The notes under the pieces are model-generated. The model had not been told where the DNA came from. It saw only the letters and a list, made by a program, of their open reading frames with translations, and ran no database searches. Of a DNA stretch of 64,000 nt, positions 52,621-61,794 are shown in pieces. A program made the position numbers and the translations under genes. This DNA comes from JACRLV01 sp045863555 (GTDB lineage Bacteria > Planctomycetota > Phycisphaerae > UBA1845 > Fen-1342). Every line of letters begins with the position of its first letter. The first letter of the stretch is position 1. Location: positions 1-64,000 of the forward strand of contig BTUU01000022.1 of the NCBI GenBank assembly GCA_045863555.1, read 5' to 3'.

Positions 52621-54561
52621 TCACTTCTTTGCGTTGCCCTTCGCTTTGGGTGCGGGCGGTGCGGCCGGGGTGCAGTACTCGGCGCGGGTTTCCTCGAAGG
52701 AGATTTTGATCTCCGTGACGTCTCCCTGGACGCGGGACTGCATGGGATAGCCGCACTTTTCGAAGACGCGGAGCATGCGGGCATTTCCGGTGAGGACTGC
52801 GGCGGTGAAGCCGAGGATGCCGCGGGCCTCGGCGATCTCGGTGAGGCGGCGCATGAGTGCGGTGCCGATGCCGCGGCCCTGCCAGCTGTCGACGACGAGG
52901 AAGGAGGCGTCGGCGAGCTGCGACTCGGGGTCGTGGACGTACGCGGCCCAGCCGACGATGGTCTCGACGTCGCCGCGGCGAATGGAGGCGACGAGCGTCA
53001 TGTCGTGGTCGTAGTCGATGTTGCAGAAGAGCTGGAGATTCTCGTGCGGCATCGTCTTGCGGGTGGCGAAGAAGCGCTGGTAGATCGACTCGCGGCTGAG
53101 GTCGTAGAACATCTCCTTGAGCAGCGACTCGTCCGTGGGCTTGATGGGGCGGATGAGGAATTCTTCGCCGTCCCGGGTGCGCGCGCGGGTTTCGAGCTGG
53201 CGCGGGTAGAGCGGGACGCGGACCTTGGGCTCAATCTGGTCGATATAGGCGAGCTTGCGCTGCTTGGCCTCGGCGAGGAGCCACGGGCGGAACTTCGGAT
53301 GGGCGATGGAGACGAGGGCCAGGGCGCGTTCACGGACGTTGAGGCCGTGGAGGTTGACCGCGCCGAACTCGGTCACGACCCAGTGGACGTCGCCGCGGGT
53401 GGTGACGACGCCCGCGCCGTCGTCGAGCCGCGGGACGATGCGGGAGATGATCCCGCCGCTCGCGGTCGAAGGCAGCGCGATGATCGGCACGCCGCCGCGG
53501 CTGCGGGCCGCGCCGCGGATGAAGTCGACCTGGCCGCCGATGCCGCTGTAGAAGGACTGGCCGATGGAGTCGGAGCAGACCTGGCCGGTGAGATCGACCT
53601 CGAGGCAGGTGTTGATGGCGACCATGTTGTCGTTCTGGGCGACGACGAAGGGGTCGTTGGTGTAGTCGACGGGGTAGAGTTCGACCATCGGGTTGTTGTG
53701 GACGAAGTCGTAGACGCGCTGGGTGCCCATGAGGAAGCTGGCGACGATCTTTCCGGGGTGGAGGTTTTTGCGCTTGCAGTTGATCACGCCGCGTTCGACG
53801 AGCTCGACGACGCCGTCGCTGAACATTTCGGTATGGATGCCGAGGTCCTTGCGGTCGGCGAGGAATTTGAGCACGGCGTCGGGGATGCCGCCGATGCCGA
53901 GCTGGAGGGTCGCGCCGTCGGGAATGAGGTCGGCGATGTTGCGGGCGATCTGCTCGGTTTCCTCGCGGATCTTGGGCTGCGGCAGCGTGGGCAGTGGGGT
54001 ATCTGCCGCGACGAGTGCGTGGATTTTCTCAACCGAGATCTTCGTGTCGCCGCAGGTCGCGGGCATCTTTGAGTTGACCTGGGCGATGATCAGGCGCGAA
54101 ACCGCGCAGGCGGCCGGCGCGATGTCGATGTGCGTGCCGAGCGTGCAGAGGCCGTCCTCGTCGGGCGGGCTGACGTTGAGCAGGCAGACGTCGATCGGGA
54201 TGCGGCCCTTGCGGATGAGGCCGGGGATCTCGGAGAGAAAGACCGGCGTGTAGTCGGCTCGGCCGTCGCTGACGGCGGCGCGGACGTTGGGGCCGATGAA
54301 GAGGGCGTTGTGGCGGAAGCGGCCGGCCATCTCCGGTCGGGCGTAGGGGGCATCGCCGAGGGTGAGCAGGTGGACGATGCGGTTGTCGACGGTGGGAGCG
54401 GTGGGGCTGACGAGCGCTGGGAGCAGTCCGACGGGGGCTGCGGAGCCGGCAGAGAGGTAAATGGTGTCGCCGGGGCGGATCTTCGCGATCGCCGATTCGG
54501 CGGAGCAGACCTTGTCTGCGTAACGCTGCCGCCAGTCCTTGGCGGTGAGAGTCGTGGTCAT
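52621..54561 (-). CDS. Acetyl-CoA hydrolase/transferase fused to a GNAT domain
   Basis: The 646-aa protein joins a CoA-transferase family 1-like domain (about 1-440) to a GNAT acetyltransferase (about 460-620). The first has GDTIYLSAGSAAPVGLL, HTEMFSDGVVELVE, VVTEFGAVNLHG and RERALALVSIAHP. The GNAT part contains RPIKPTDESLLKEMFY and the acetyl-CoA loop QGRGIGTALMRRL. Such fusions are known in several phyla; the GNAT half may regulate or link to protein acetylation. GGAGG precedes ATG 54561. The substrate may be acetate/acetyl-CoA or 4-hydroxybutyrate and cannot be decided here. Confidence 0.85.
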   Translation of the reverse strand: MTTTLTAKDWRQRYADKVCSAESAIAKIRPGDTIYLSAGSAAPVGLLPALVSPTAPTVDNRIVHLLTLGDAPYARPEMAGRFRHNALFIGPNVRAAVSDGRADYTPVFLSEIPGLIRKGRIPIDVCLLNVSPPDEDGLCTLGTHIDIAPAACAVSRLIIAQVNSKMPATCGDTKISVEKIHALVAADTPLPTLPQPKIREETEQIARNIADLIPDGATLQLGIGGIPDAVLKFLADRKDLGIHTEMFSDGVVELVERGVINCKRKNLHPGKIVASFLMGTQRVYDFVHNNPMVELYPVDYTNDPFVVAQNDNMVAINTCLEVDLTGQVCSDSIGQSFYSGIGGQVDFIRGAARSRGGVPIIALPSTASGGIISRIVPRLDDGAGVVTTRGDVHWVVTEFGAVNLHGLNVRERALALVSIAHPKFRPWLLAEAKQRKLAYIDQIEPKVRVPLYPRQLETRARTRDGEEFLIRPIKPTDESLLKEMFYDLSRESIYQRFFATRKTMPHENLQLFCNIDYDHDMTLVASIRRGDVETIVGWAAYVHDPESQLADASFLVVDSWQGRGIGTALMRRLTEIAEARGILGFTAAVLTGNARMLRVFEKCGYPMQSRVQGDVTEIKISFEETRAEYCTPAAPPAPKAKGNAKK

Positions 54562-54684
54562 GAGCAATCCTCCACTAGAACCTACTGAGTAGCAATTCGC
54601 GGGCCAGACGGGTCGGAAGCGTCGTCGTGCGCAATTTTGGGTTGCGCGTTGGCGATTGCGTGAATCGGGATCATACTTCGTCTT

Positions 54685-55089
54685 GTGGATGCTGCGCTGA
54701 ATCTCGCAACCGGCTGGTTTCTCATCGCCGGGGGTTTTGTTTCCGGAATGGTGCTGGGGCTCTTCTTCGGCCGGGATGACTGGCTGGGCGGCTACAACTC
54801 GTGGCCGCGGCGGCTTTTGCGCCTCGGGCACATCGCCATGGTGGCGCTGGGGATGCTGAACATCCTGTTTGCGTTGTCGGTGGTGCATCTGACGCTGCGG
54901 CCGTGGGAAGTGGCGCTGTCGTCGTGGGGGTTCGTCGTCGGCGGCGTTTCGATGCCGGTGGTATGCGGACTCTCGGCGTGGCGGAAACCGCTGAAGGCGC
55001 TGTTTCCGGTGCCGGTGGCGAGTCTGCTGACGGCGGTAATCACGGTGTGCGGGGCGATCGTCAAGGACGTGGTTCGGACGGCGGGTTGA
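54685..55089 (+). CDS. Small four-helix membrane protein
   Basis: The 134-aa protein (GTG start) has four hydrophobic segments (about 8-28, 48-66, 77-96 and 108-128) and a conserved-looking FGRDDWLGGYNSWPRRLLRLGH after the first. It lies divergent from the CoA-transferase/GNAT gene and just upstream of the radical SAM gene. No family is recognised. Charged loops are short, so it is probably an integral inner-membrane protein. Confidence 0.7.
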   Translation: MDAALNLATGWFLIAGGFVSGMVLGLFFGRDDWLGGYNSWPRRLLRLGHIAMVALGMLNILFALSVVHLTLRPWEVALSSWGFVVGGVSMPVVCGLSAWRKPLKALFPVPVASLLTAVITVCGAIVKDVVRTAG

Positions 55090-55128
55090 CGCCTGACGAG
55101 CGGGGCTGGTTGTACCGGGAGGTGTTCT

Positions 55129-56481
55129 CTGAAGATCGGTCTGATTGCGATGAGCGGGATTCGCGCGGCGAGCGAGGAGCTGATGAAGGTCGGGCTGACG
55201 CTGCCGGGGGTGGTCGAGCGCAGCCGGGTGGTCGCGTCGCTGCCGAGCCTGTCGCTGCTGACGCTCGCGGCGTACGCGGGGCCGGAGGATGAGGTCGAGT
55301 ACTTCGAGATCGCGGACCTGCGGAAATGCGCTGCGCTGCCTGAGGGATTTGACGTGGTCGCGATCGCGTCGTTTACGGCGCAGATTCGGGATGCGTATGC
55401 GGTCGCGGATCATTATCGCGCCCGGGGGACGCGGGTGGTGCTGGGCGGCTTTCATGTGCTGGCCGAGCCGGACGAGGCGGCGGAGCATGCGGATGCGCTG
55501 GCGATCGGGGAGGGGGAGCTGCTGTGGCCGGAGATTCTTGACGATTGCCGGCGGGGGACGCTGCGCGCGCGGTATTCCTCGCCGCCGGGGCGGTATTTCG
55601 ATCTCGCGGATGCGGTGATGCCGCGGTTCGACCTGCTGGATATCGATCGGTACAACCGGCTGACCGTGCAGACGAGCCGGGGGTGTCCGCACCTGTGCGA
55701 TTTTTGTGCGAGCTCGGTGCTGCTGACGCCGCGGTACAGCGTGAAGCCGGTGGAGAAGGTGATCGCGGAGATCCGGCAGATCAAGGAGATGTGGCGGCAC
55801 CCGTTCATCGAGTTCGCGGATGACAACAGCTTTTCGCGGCGCGGGCACTATCGCGAGCTGCTGCGGGCGATGCGGGACGAGGAGGTGAAGTGGTTCACGG
55901 AGGCGGATATCTCGATCGCGGAGGATCCGGAGCTGCTCGACCTGATGCGCGAGAGCGGATGCCGGCAGGTGCTGATCGGGCTGGAGAGTCCGCGGGCGGC
56001 GGGGCTGGACGGGGTGGAGCTGCGCGGGAACTGGAAGCTGCGGACGCTGCCGCGGTATGCGGAGGCGGTGCACGCGATCCAGTCGCGGGGGATCACGGTC
56101 AACGGCTGCTTCATTCTGGGGCTCGACGGCGATACGCGGGAGACGTTTGACCTGATTTACGACTTTGCGGAGCGGGTGGGGCTGTTTGAGTTGCAGCTCA
56201 CGGTGCTGACGCCGTTTCCGGGGACGCCGCTGTACAGGCGGCTGCTGGCGGAGGGGCGGCTGATCGAGCCGCGGGCGTGGGAGAAGTGCACGCTGTTTGA
56301 CGTCAACTTCGTGCCGCGGAACATGACGCCGGGGGAGCTACAGCAGGGGCTGGTGGACCTGGCGAAGCGGGTTTACGAGCCGGATTTTGTGCAGCGGCGG
56401 CGGGAGAAGTTCTTCGAGACGCTGCACGCGGCGCGGGTGAAGCCGGGGCCGGGGATGGCGGCGGAGTGGATGCACAACTGA
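55129..56481 (+). CDS. B12-binding-domain radical SAM protein
   Basis: The 450-aa protein has an N-terminal cobalamin-binding-like Rossmann domain (1-150, with KIGLIAMSG and VVLGGFHVLAEPDEAAEHAD). A radical SAM core carries CPHLCDFCASS (CxxxCxxC, about 191), and a C-terminal half contains FILGLDGDTRETFDL. The pattern fits BchE/HpnR-like enzymes; substrate is unknown. The ATG at 55150 would remove the first beta strand. In-frame CTG 55129, placed 6 nt after GGAGG, restores KIGLIAMSG, so I take CTG as the start. Confidence 0.82.
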   Translation: MKIGLIAMSGIRAASEELMKVGLTLPGVVERSRVVASLPSLSLLTLAAYAGPEDEVEYFEIADLRKCAALPEGFDVVAIASFTAQIRDAYAVADHYRARGTRVVLGGFHVLAEPDEAAEHADALAIGEGELLWPEILDDCRRGTLRARYSSPPGRYFDLADAVMPRFDLLDIDRYNRLTVQTSRGCPHLCDFCASSVLLTPRYSVKPVEKVIAEIRQIKEMWRHPFIEFADDNSFSRRGHYRELLRAMRDEEVKWFTEADISIAEDPELLDLMRESGCRQVLIGLESPRAAGLDGVELRGNWKLRTLPRYAEAVHAIQSRGITVNGCFILGLDGDTRETFDLIYDFAERVGLFELQLTVLTPFPGTPLYRRLLAEGRLIEPRAWEKCTLFDVNFVPRNMTPGELQQGLVDLAKRVYEPDFVQRRREKFFETLHAARVKPGPGMAAEWMHN

Positions 56482-56562
56482 GCGCACGGCGGCAGACCAG
56501 GCCGGGCAGGCATCCTGCCCGTCCCGATCCCCTCAACGGTGCCACGTGTCGCTTCTAAAGCA

Positions 56563-58896
56563 TCATAGAACTGCGATTTGATGCTCGTGAACCAATCGTA
56601 TGAGTGTTTCCCGCTCAATCAGCGTGACCCTTTTTCCAATCGCGAATGCGCGGGCTTCTCTAGAAAAGTTCGCACTTGTAACGAGGTCCGCTCGCGTGAA
56701 GCTTGGATCGGCGCTGACCACTCCCCACAGTTGCTGAAGTACAGGACGACCGACGTTGTCCTTCTGGTGTTTGCACTGCACCGCAATCCGGTCTCGCGCG
56801 CCGCCGCTCTCGCGAGAAGCAATGACGTCCACCCCGCCATCGTGGCTAGCGCCCGTCCGTTGCACAGAGTACCCCTGAGCCTCATACACGCGAGCGACAA
56901 GCTCCTCAAACTGCGTTGAGTCGATAGCACCCAAATTGAGATGTACCGGGGCGGGCTGCACCGTGCTTCGGCGTGGACGAACCTTAAGATTGAATAGCGA
57001 AAAGATCTCTTCTTCTGATAACCCGACTAGCGAGGAGATCTCAGTCGCTGATAGCGCGACGGTGTCGGCCGCCCGATGTTCATCAATGACCGTGGTGAAT
57101 AATCGTCTCTTTTCAGCTAGCTTTTCAAGGATTCGCTCCTCAATGGTATCGCGGCAATAAAAGCGACGGACAATCACCGTTTGGTTCTGACCGATGCGAT
57201 GGGCGCGCTTCACCGCCTGATCCTCGACAGCGGGATTCCACCAACGGTCGAACAAATACACGTATGTCGCCGCTTGAAGGTTCAGCCCTACGCCACCCAC
57301 CTGATAATTGAGCAGCAATAGGTTACAGCCCGGATCATTCTGGAATGCTTCGATGTTCTTTTCGCGTTTCGAAGAGGGAACCTCTCCGTGAAGTTGCAGC
57401 GCCTGCCACTTCCGATCCTCGATCTCGCGACCGATGCGCTTCAGTCCGAATTCCTCAGATGTGAACTGCGAAAATAAGAGTGCCTTTTTGCCGCTATCCG
57501 CTATTTCCTCAAACTCCTCGCAAAACAGATCGAGCTTGACGCTGCTACCAGTCGAAGGATCAAAATTGCAGAGCTGTCGCAGGCGGTGAATTAGCTGAAA
57601 GACGTGAGTAACTGTGACCGAGTCGCCTTTCGCATTCAACTCAACCACGCCTTCGTCCTCGGTTCGTCGATAAGTCTCTCGCTGCTCCGGACATAGGTCA
57701 AGAGCCACGTCTTGGTCGATCCTGTCCTTCAAATCGACTTTTACTTTCGGATCGTCCGTGCGTCTTCGGAGCATGAATGGTCGGATACGCTTCGCGACTT
57801 GTGCCTCCGCAACTGCCTTAACGGTACCGGGCCGGACGAATTCGAAGATCGAAACGACATCATCAATCCGGTTCTCCAGCGGCGTACCCGTGAGAGCCCA
57901 GCACCGTAACCCACGGAGGCACTTCACGGATTGCGCTGTCTTTGACCCCGCATTCTTGATGCGCTGTGCTTCATCGATGATAACGAGGTCATGGCTGACA
58001 CGATTATCACGGAGCCAATCCCGTTCGCTGGAAAGCGACTCGTAGTTTATCAGTTTGATCGTGACATTCGCCGTCGCGAGCTTCAGAAACCAGCGTCGAT
58101 CGCGCCCCGCTTCGTAAACATTCAGGTTCGGAAGAACATTTGGCCACCACGTCTTTAGCTCGGATTTCCAGTTGGAAATAAGGGATTTTGGGCAGATCAC
58201 AAGAATATGCTTGACCAGATTTGCTCGCCATAGCAGCCGCGCGGCGATAATGGCCTGCATGGTCTTGCCTAGACCCATCTCGTCGGCAAGGAGCGCGTTC
58301 TCACGGTCGTAGAGCCACTTGATGCCCTCAAGCTGAAACCCAAATGGCCGCTTCGGCAGCGACAGATCGGGATCGGAAAGGAGCTCGTTGATGGGCGGCG
58401 TGAGTATCCATCGAAGCCGGTCTTTCAAATCTCGCCGTTCGAGCCCGGGCGGACGCTCCGCTCGCTCGACGTTTTCGAGGCGACTCGCGATCGTCGGAAC
58501 GCTCTCTGACCGTCCGAAAAGCGAATTCTGAGGCTCCCTTCGCGGCGCGTCGAAGACCAATCGCTCGACGCGAACTGAGATCTCACGGTCCGACTCAAAT
58601 AGGAGCTGCACGCCCGGAGTTTCTAACAACGCGACGGCGCGCGACGAAGCGACGAGCACGGGTTGGCGCACTTCGACCGACGGGGCGGCGAGCAATTGAA
58701 TGCCGAATGCGTCGGTTTCGAACAGTGGCGTATCGGCAGGCGGATCGGTCCGACTGGCCGCGAGGATCGGCGACATGTCGAGCGAACTACGTTTGGCCGC
58801 AAAGGCGTTCTGATCTCGACTCAGAGTGGCAATGCCAAGCCCGTCGTAGAAGCGCCGAATGGCCGCTTCGCGTTGTCGAACACTGAGGAAGGTCAT
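56563..58896 (-). CDS. SNF2-family helicase fused to Mrr-type nuclease
   Basis: The 777-aa protein combines a swi2/snf2 ATPase with a C-terminal restriction-endonuclease-like domain. Motifs are Walker A DEMGLGKT (205-212), DEAQ (308-311), LTGTP (335-339), GGVGLNL (534-540) and RAHRIGQ (564-570). The Mrr-like end has FEELVARVYEAQGY, then Asp690 in GGVDV and the QCK motif at 707-709, so the nuclease site appears intact. Residues 1-170 are an unassigned N-terminal domain. It overlaps the upstream 191-aa gene by four bases. GC content is lower than around it (30 of 60 at 57001-57060 against 39 of 60 at 55861-55920). A defence role is inferred. Confidence 0.85.
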   Translation of the reverse strand: MTFLSVRQREAAIRRFYDGLGIATLSRDQNAFAAKRSSLDMSPILAASRTDPPADTPLFETDAFGIQLLAAPSVEVRQPVLVASSRAVALLETPGVQLLFESDREISVRVERLVFDAPRREPQNSLFGRSESVPTIASRLENVERAERPPGLERRDLKDRLRWILTPPINELLSDPDLSLPKRPFGFQLEGIKWLYDRENALLADEMGLGKTMQAIIAARLLWRANLVKHILVICPKSLISNWKSELKTWWPNVLPNLNVYEAGRDRRWFLKLATANVTIKLINYESLSSERDWLRDNRVSHDLVIIDEAQRIKNAGSKTAQSVKCLRGLRCWALTGTPLENRIDDVVSIFEFVRPGTVKAVAEAQVAKRIRPFMLRRRTDDPKVKVDLKDRIDQDVALDLCPEQRETYRRTEDEGVVELNAKGDSVTVTHVFQLIHRLRQLCNFDPSTGSSVKLDLFCEEFEEIADSGKKALLFSQFTSEEFGLKRIGREIEDRKWQALQLHGEVPSSKREKNIEAFQNDPGCNLLLLNYQVGGVGLNLQAATYVYLFDRWWNPAVEDQAVKRAHRIGQNQTVIVRRFYCRDTIEERILEKLAEKRRLFTTVIDEHRAADTVALSATEISSLVGLSEEEIFSLFNLKVRPRRSTVQPAPVHLNLGAIDSTQFEELVARVYEAQGYSVQRTGASHDGGVDVIASRESGGARDRIAVQCKHQKDNVGRPVLQQLWGVVSADPSFTRADLVTSANFSREARAFAIGKRVTLIERETLIRLVHEHQIAVL

Positions 58897-59468
58897 GACT
58901 GAGCCTGGGAAGTGCCTGACTTGATTGTCTCTTTCAATGCCTCCTGTATTCGGTCGAATGGCTCAAGCAAGTCGATAAGAAGCTCAAGATGGCCGACGAT
59001 TTCGCCAACGATTTCGCCGTCGTCCTTGCGATCACCGGTGTCGTACGTGAGCGTGCTTAATCGCGGGCCGCTGGATGCGGGCTCGCTCGCTCGGGAAAGA
59101 AAGGCGACCGGCGCTTGTTGTATCCGGCGCGCTGCAAGCAACTCGCGGCTGTTTACGAACACGACGTCGGGCCGCCGACCATTCGTTTCCATTAGCTTCC
59201 GCGCGATAACGTCGATTAGAACGTGCTCCTGCAGCGTTTTACCGTACAGGATTTTCTGCAACACGGTGGGCCTGACCGGAGACACATACGAGAACTCAAG
59301 CGGTCGCGCTCGATAATCCGCTACCAGCACCGCACCGACGTAATTCCGAGCCGCGTCCTGCGGGCACGACAGAAACGCGAGGACAAGGTCAGGTAGTGGC
59401 TTTCCCGCTACGCGTGGCTGGTCCCCGGCGTCGTGCGATAGGGTAGCTTCTCCACGTTCGGAGGCCAT
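58893..59468 (-). CDS. Partner protein of the SNF2-Mrr gene, unknown family
   Basis: The 191-aa protein has GGAG 8 nt before ATG 59468 and ends in an ATGA overlap with the SNF2-Mrr start, so both are made from one message. A mixed alpha/beta N-terminal domain (about 25-130) includes FLSCPQDAARNYVGAVLVADYRAR in two strands and SPVRPTVLQKILYGKTLQEH and PDVVFVNSRELLAARR. An acidic linker (TGDRKDDGEIVGEIVGH) and a helical end follow. I do not recognise a family and see no catalytic motif. It may be a sensor, adaptor or regulator for the helicase-nuclease. Confidence 0.75.
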   Translation of the reverse strand: MASERGEATLSHDAGDQPRVAGKPLPDLVLAFLSCPQDAARNYVGAVLVADYRARPLEFSYVSPVRPTVLQKILYGKTLQEHVLIDVIARKLMETNGRRPDVVFVNSRELLAARRIQQAPVAFLSRASEPASSGPRLSTLTYDTGDRKDDGEIVGEIVGHLELLIDLLEPFDRIQEALKETIKSGTSQAQS

Positions 59469-59759
59469 GTGTTGTACTCCATGATTGCGGCCATCTTATA
59501 CAGCGCCGCGGCTGCGGTCCACGGTAGCGCGGGTGGCTGGCCCGACTGACATAGGACGAGACGTGCTAATGCTCTGCGAAAACTGAATTCCGCCAGCAAG
59601 GGTCATCGAGAACGTCGGGCTGCCCCGCCCCCACTCCGCGCAAGCATGCTGCTCGATGCAGCCGGCCCGATGCCCCGCAAGGCTACGGTGCGAGCCGCTC
59701 AGAGCTCCCCCGACTGCAAGACACCAAAAAGATGAGCCGCACTGTGGCGATCATCGACC

Positions 59760-59777
59760 ATTCTTCATTCTGCATTC
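59760..59777 (+). repeat. ATTCTTCATTCTGCATTC motif
   Basis: These 18 bases consist of the same ATTCTNC/ATTCTGC units that form the right arm of the insertion in mqnC (27848-27880). It lies alone in the intergenic region, without a visible complementary arm nearby. Confidence 0.5.
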
Positions 59778-59796
59778 AACCCGCAGCGCCCGCGTT

Positions 59797-59826
59797 TTGA
59801 CGCCCGTTCTCGCCGGCTTGTACTAT
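59797..59826 (+). promoter_or_regulatory. Candidate aspS promoter
   Basis: TTGACG (59797-59802), an 18-nt spacer and TACTAT (59821-59826) lie about 80-90 bp upstream of the aspS start codons. Confidence 0.5.
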
Positions 59827-59917
59827 TTACCGCTTGCGCGTGCTCCGCTTCGCGGGACCGGGCGGCTGTCGACCGCATCGGCACTCCGCAGGCACCACGC
59901 CGAGAATGGAGAACTCC

Positions 59918-61726
59918 GTGCCCCTCGCCTACAACCAGCGAACCTGTTACTGCGGCCAGGTCGACGAGACCTATGCCGGAAAGATCGTCCTGCTCTGCGG
60001 CTGGGTCGCCACGCGGCGCGACCACGGCGGCATGGTGTTTATCGACCTGCGCGACCGCGAAGGACTTGTGCAGCTCAAGTTCAACCCCGAGACCGACCCG
60101 GCCGCGCACGAGGCCGCCGGGCGGCTGCGCGGCGAGTTCTGCGTGGCCGTGCGGGGCGATGTGTCGCTGCGGCCGGAGGGGCTCGCGAACCCGAACATGA
60201 AGACGGGCAAGATCGAGGTGAACGTCCGCGAGCTCGACATCCTGAGCACGTCGGAGACGCCGCGGTTTCCGGTCGAGGACGACATCAACGTCAAGGACGA
60301 GACGCGGCTGGAGTTTCGCTTCCTCGACCTGCGCCGGCCGAAGATGCAGCGGGCGCTGATCTCGCGGCACCAGGCGGTGAAGCAGATCCGCGACTACTTC
60401 TGCGGCGAGGGCTTCTTCGAAATCGAGACGCCGTTCCTGACGCGCAGCACGCCCGAGGGGGCGCGCGACTTCCTCGTGCCGAGCCGCAAGCAGCCGGGGA
60501 GCTTCTACGCCCTGCCGCAGTCACCGCAGCTCTTCAAGCAGCTGCTGATGATCAGCGGCTTCGACAAGTACATGCAGATCGTCCGCTGCTTCCGCGACGA
60601 GGACAGCCGCAAGGACCGCCAGCCGGAGTTCACGCAGCTCGACGTCGAGATGTCGTTCGTGCAGATGGACGACGTGCTGCGCGTGGCCGAGGGGTATCTC
60701 AAGGCGGTGTGGAAGGCGGTGCTCGGCGTCGACATCCCCATGCCGCTGCCGCGCATGACGTACGCCCAGGCGCTGGCCGAGTACGGCATCGACCGGCCCG
60801 ACACGCGCTACGACCTGCGCATCAAGGAAGTGACCGAGATCTGTCGCCGGACGGAGTTCAAGGTCTTCACGGGGGCGGTTGAAAAGGGCGGCGTGGTGCG
60901 GTGTATCCGCGTGCCCGGCGGCGCGGAAATCTCGCAAAACGAAATCGAAAAAGCGGATACGAGCCTGCTCGCCGTGCTCAAGGGCATCGGCGCGGGCGGG
61001 CTGCCGTACGTGAAGGTGGAGGGTGGTGCGGGCGTGTTGCCCGCATTCAAGACCGGCGTCGCGAAGTTCTTCTCTCCGGAACTGACCGCCGAACTCTGCG
61101 CCGCGACGAGCGCACAACCCGGCGACGCAATCTTCTTCGCCGCCGACAATGAAGCCGCGGTCTGCAAATACCTCGCCCGCCTGCGCGAGGAAATCGCCAG
61201 GCGCCGCGGCCTGATCCCCGCGAACCAGTGGAACTTCCTGTGGGTAGTCGACTTCCCGCTGCTGGAGCACAACGCCGAGGACGGCCGCTACTACGCCGTG
61301 CACCATCCGTTCACCGCGCCGATGGACGAGGACCTGCACCTGCTCGAAACCGACCCCGGCAAAGTCCGCGCGAAGGCTTACGACGTCGTCGTCAACGGCA
61401 CGGAACTCGCCGGCGGCTCGATCCGTATCCACCGCAGCGACGTGCAGAGCAAGATCTTCAGCCTGCTCGGCCTGTCGGCGGAGGAGGCCGAGGGCAAGTT
61501 CGGGTTCCTGCTCAAGGCGCTGCGGCATGGACCGCCGCCGCACGGGGGCTTCGCGATGGGCGTCGACCGGATGGTCATGCTGCTCAACGGCCTCGACAGC
61601 CTGCTCGACACATTCAGCTTCCCGAAGACGGCGGAGGGCTTCTGCCCGCTGACGCAGGCGCCGGCGGAGGTGGATGAGAAGCAGCTGCTGGAGTGTCACG
61701 TGAGGACGGTGCTGCCGAAGAAGTAG
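59918..61726 (+). CDS. aspS: Aspartyl-tRNA synthetase
   Basis: The 602-aa class II synthetase has the N-terminal OB anticodon domain (HGGMVFIDLRDREGLVQL), motif 2 region CFRDEDSRKDRQPEFTQLD, a bacterial GAD insertion (about 300-430) and motif 3 GGFAMGVDRMVMLL. GTG 59918 has GGAG at ideal spacing; ATG 59906 in frame is the alternative. Because gatB is present, the enzyme may be non-discriminating, charging tRNA(Asn) as well. The motifs alone do not settle this. It is convergent with the dockerin protein gene. Confidence 0.93.
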   Translation: MPLAYNQRTCYCGQVDETYAGKIVLLCGWVATRRDHGGMVFIDLRDREGLVQLKFNPETDPAAHEAAGRLRGEFCVAVRGDVSLRPEGLANPNMKTGKIEVNVRELDILSTSETPRFPVEDDINVKDETRLEFRFLDLRRPKMQRALISRHQAVKQIRDYFCGEGFFEIETPFLTRSTPEGARDFLVPSRKQPGSFYALPQSPQLFKQLLMISGFDKYMQIVRCFRDEDSRKDRQPEFTQLDVEMSFVQMDDVLRVAEGYLKAVWKAVLGVDIPMPLPRMTYAQALAEYGIDRPDTRYDLRIKEVTEICRRTEFKVFTGAVEKGGVVRCIRVPGGAEISQNEIEKADTSLLAVLKGIGAGGLPYVKVEGGAGVLPAFKTGVAKFFSPELTAELCAATSAQPGDAIFFAADNEAAVCKYLARLREEIARRRGLIPANQWNFLWVVDFPLLEHNAEDGRYYAVHHPFTAPMDEDLHLLETDPGKVRAKAYDVVVNGTELAGGSIRIHRSDVQSKIFSLLGLSAEEAEGKFGFLLKALRHGPPPHGGFAMGVDRMVMLLNGLDSLLDTFSFPKTAEGFCPLTQAPAEVDEKQLLECHVRTVLPKK

Positions 61727-61794
61727 GTGCGGATATAAAAAACTTAATTCAAGATGCGAGCGCTCGCGACGACGGCTTGATCGAAGCGGATCTT

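Larger units (their letters stand above)
59469..59905 (+). other. Gene-free interval between the SNF2 module and aspS
   Basis: About 440 bp without a credible gene. It includes the ATTCTTCATTCTGCATTC motif (59760-59777), akin to the insertion in mqnC, and the aspS promoter candidate. No tRNA, integrase or att-like repeat was recognised at this edge of the lower-GC block. Confidence 0.6.

Noticed and set aside
59408..59599. 63-codon minus-strand frame overlapping the 191-aa gene
   Set aside because: It is in another frame of the same DNA with no SD and no recognisable product; the 191-aa gene has GGAG and an ATGA link to its partner.
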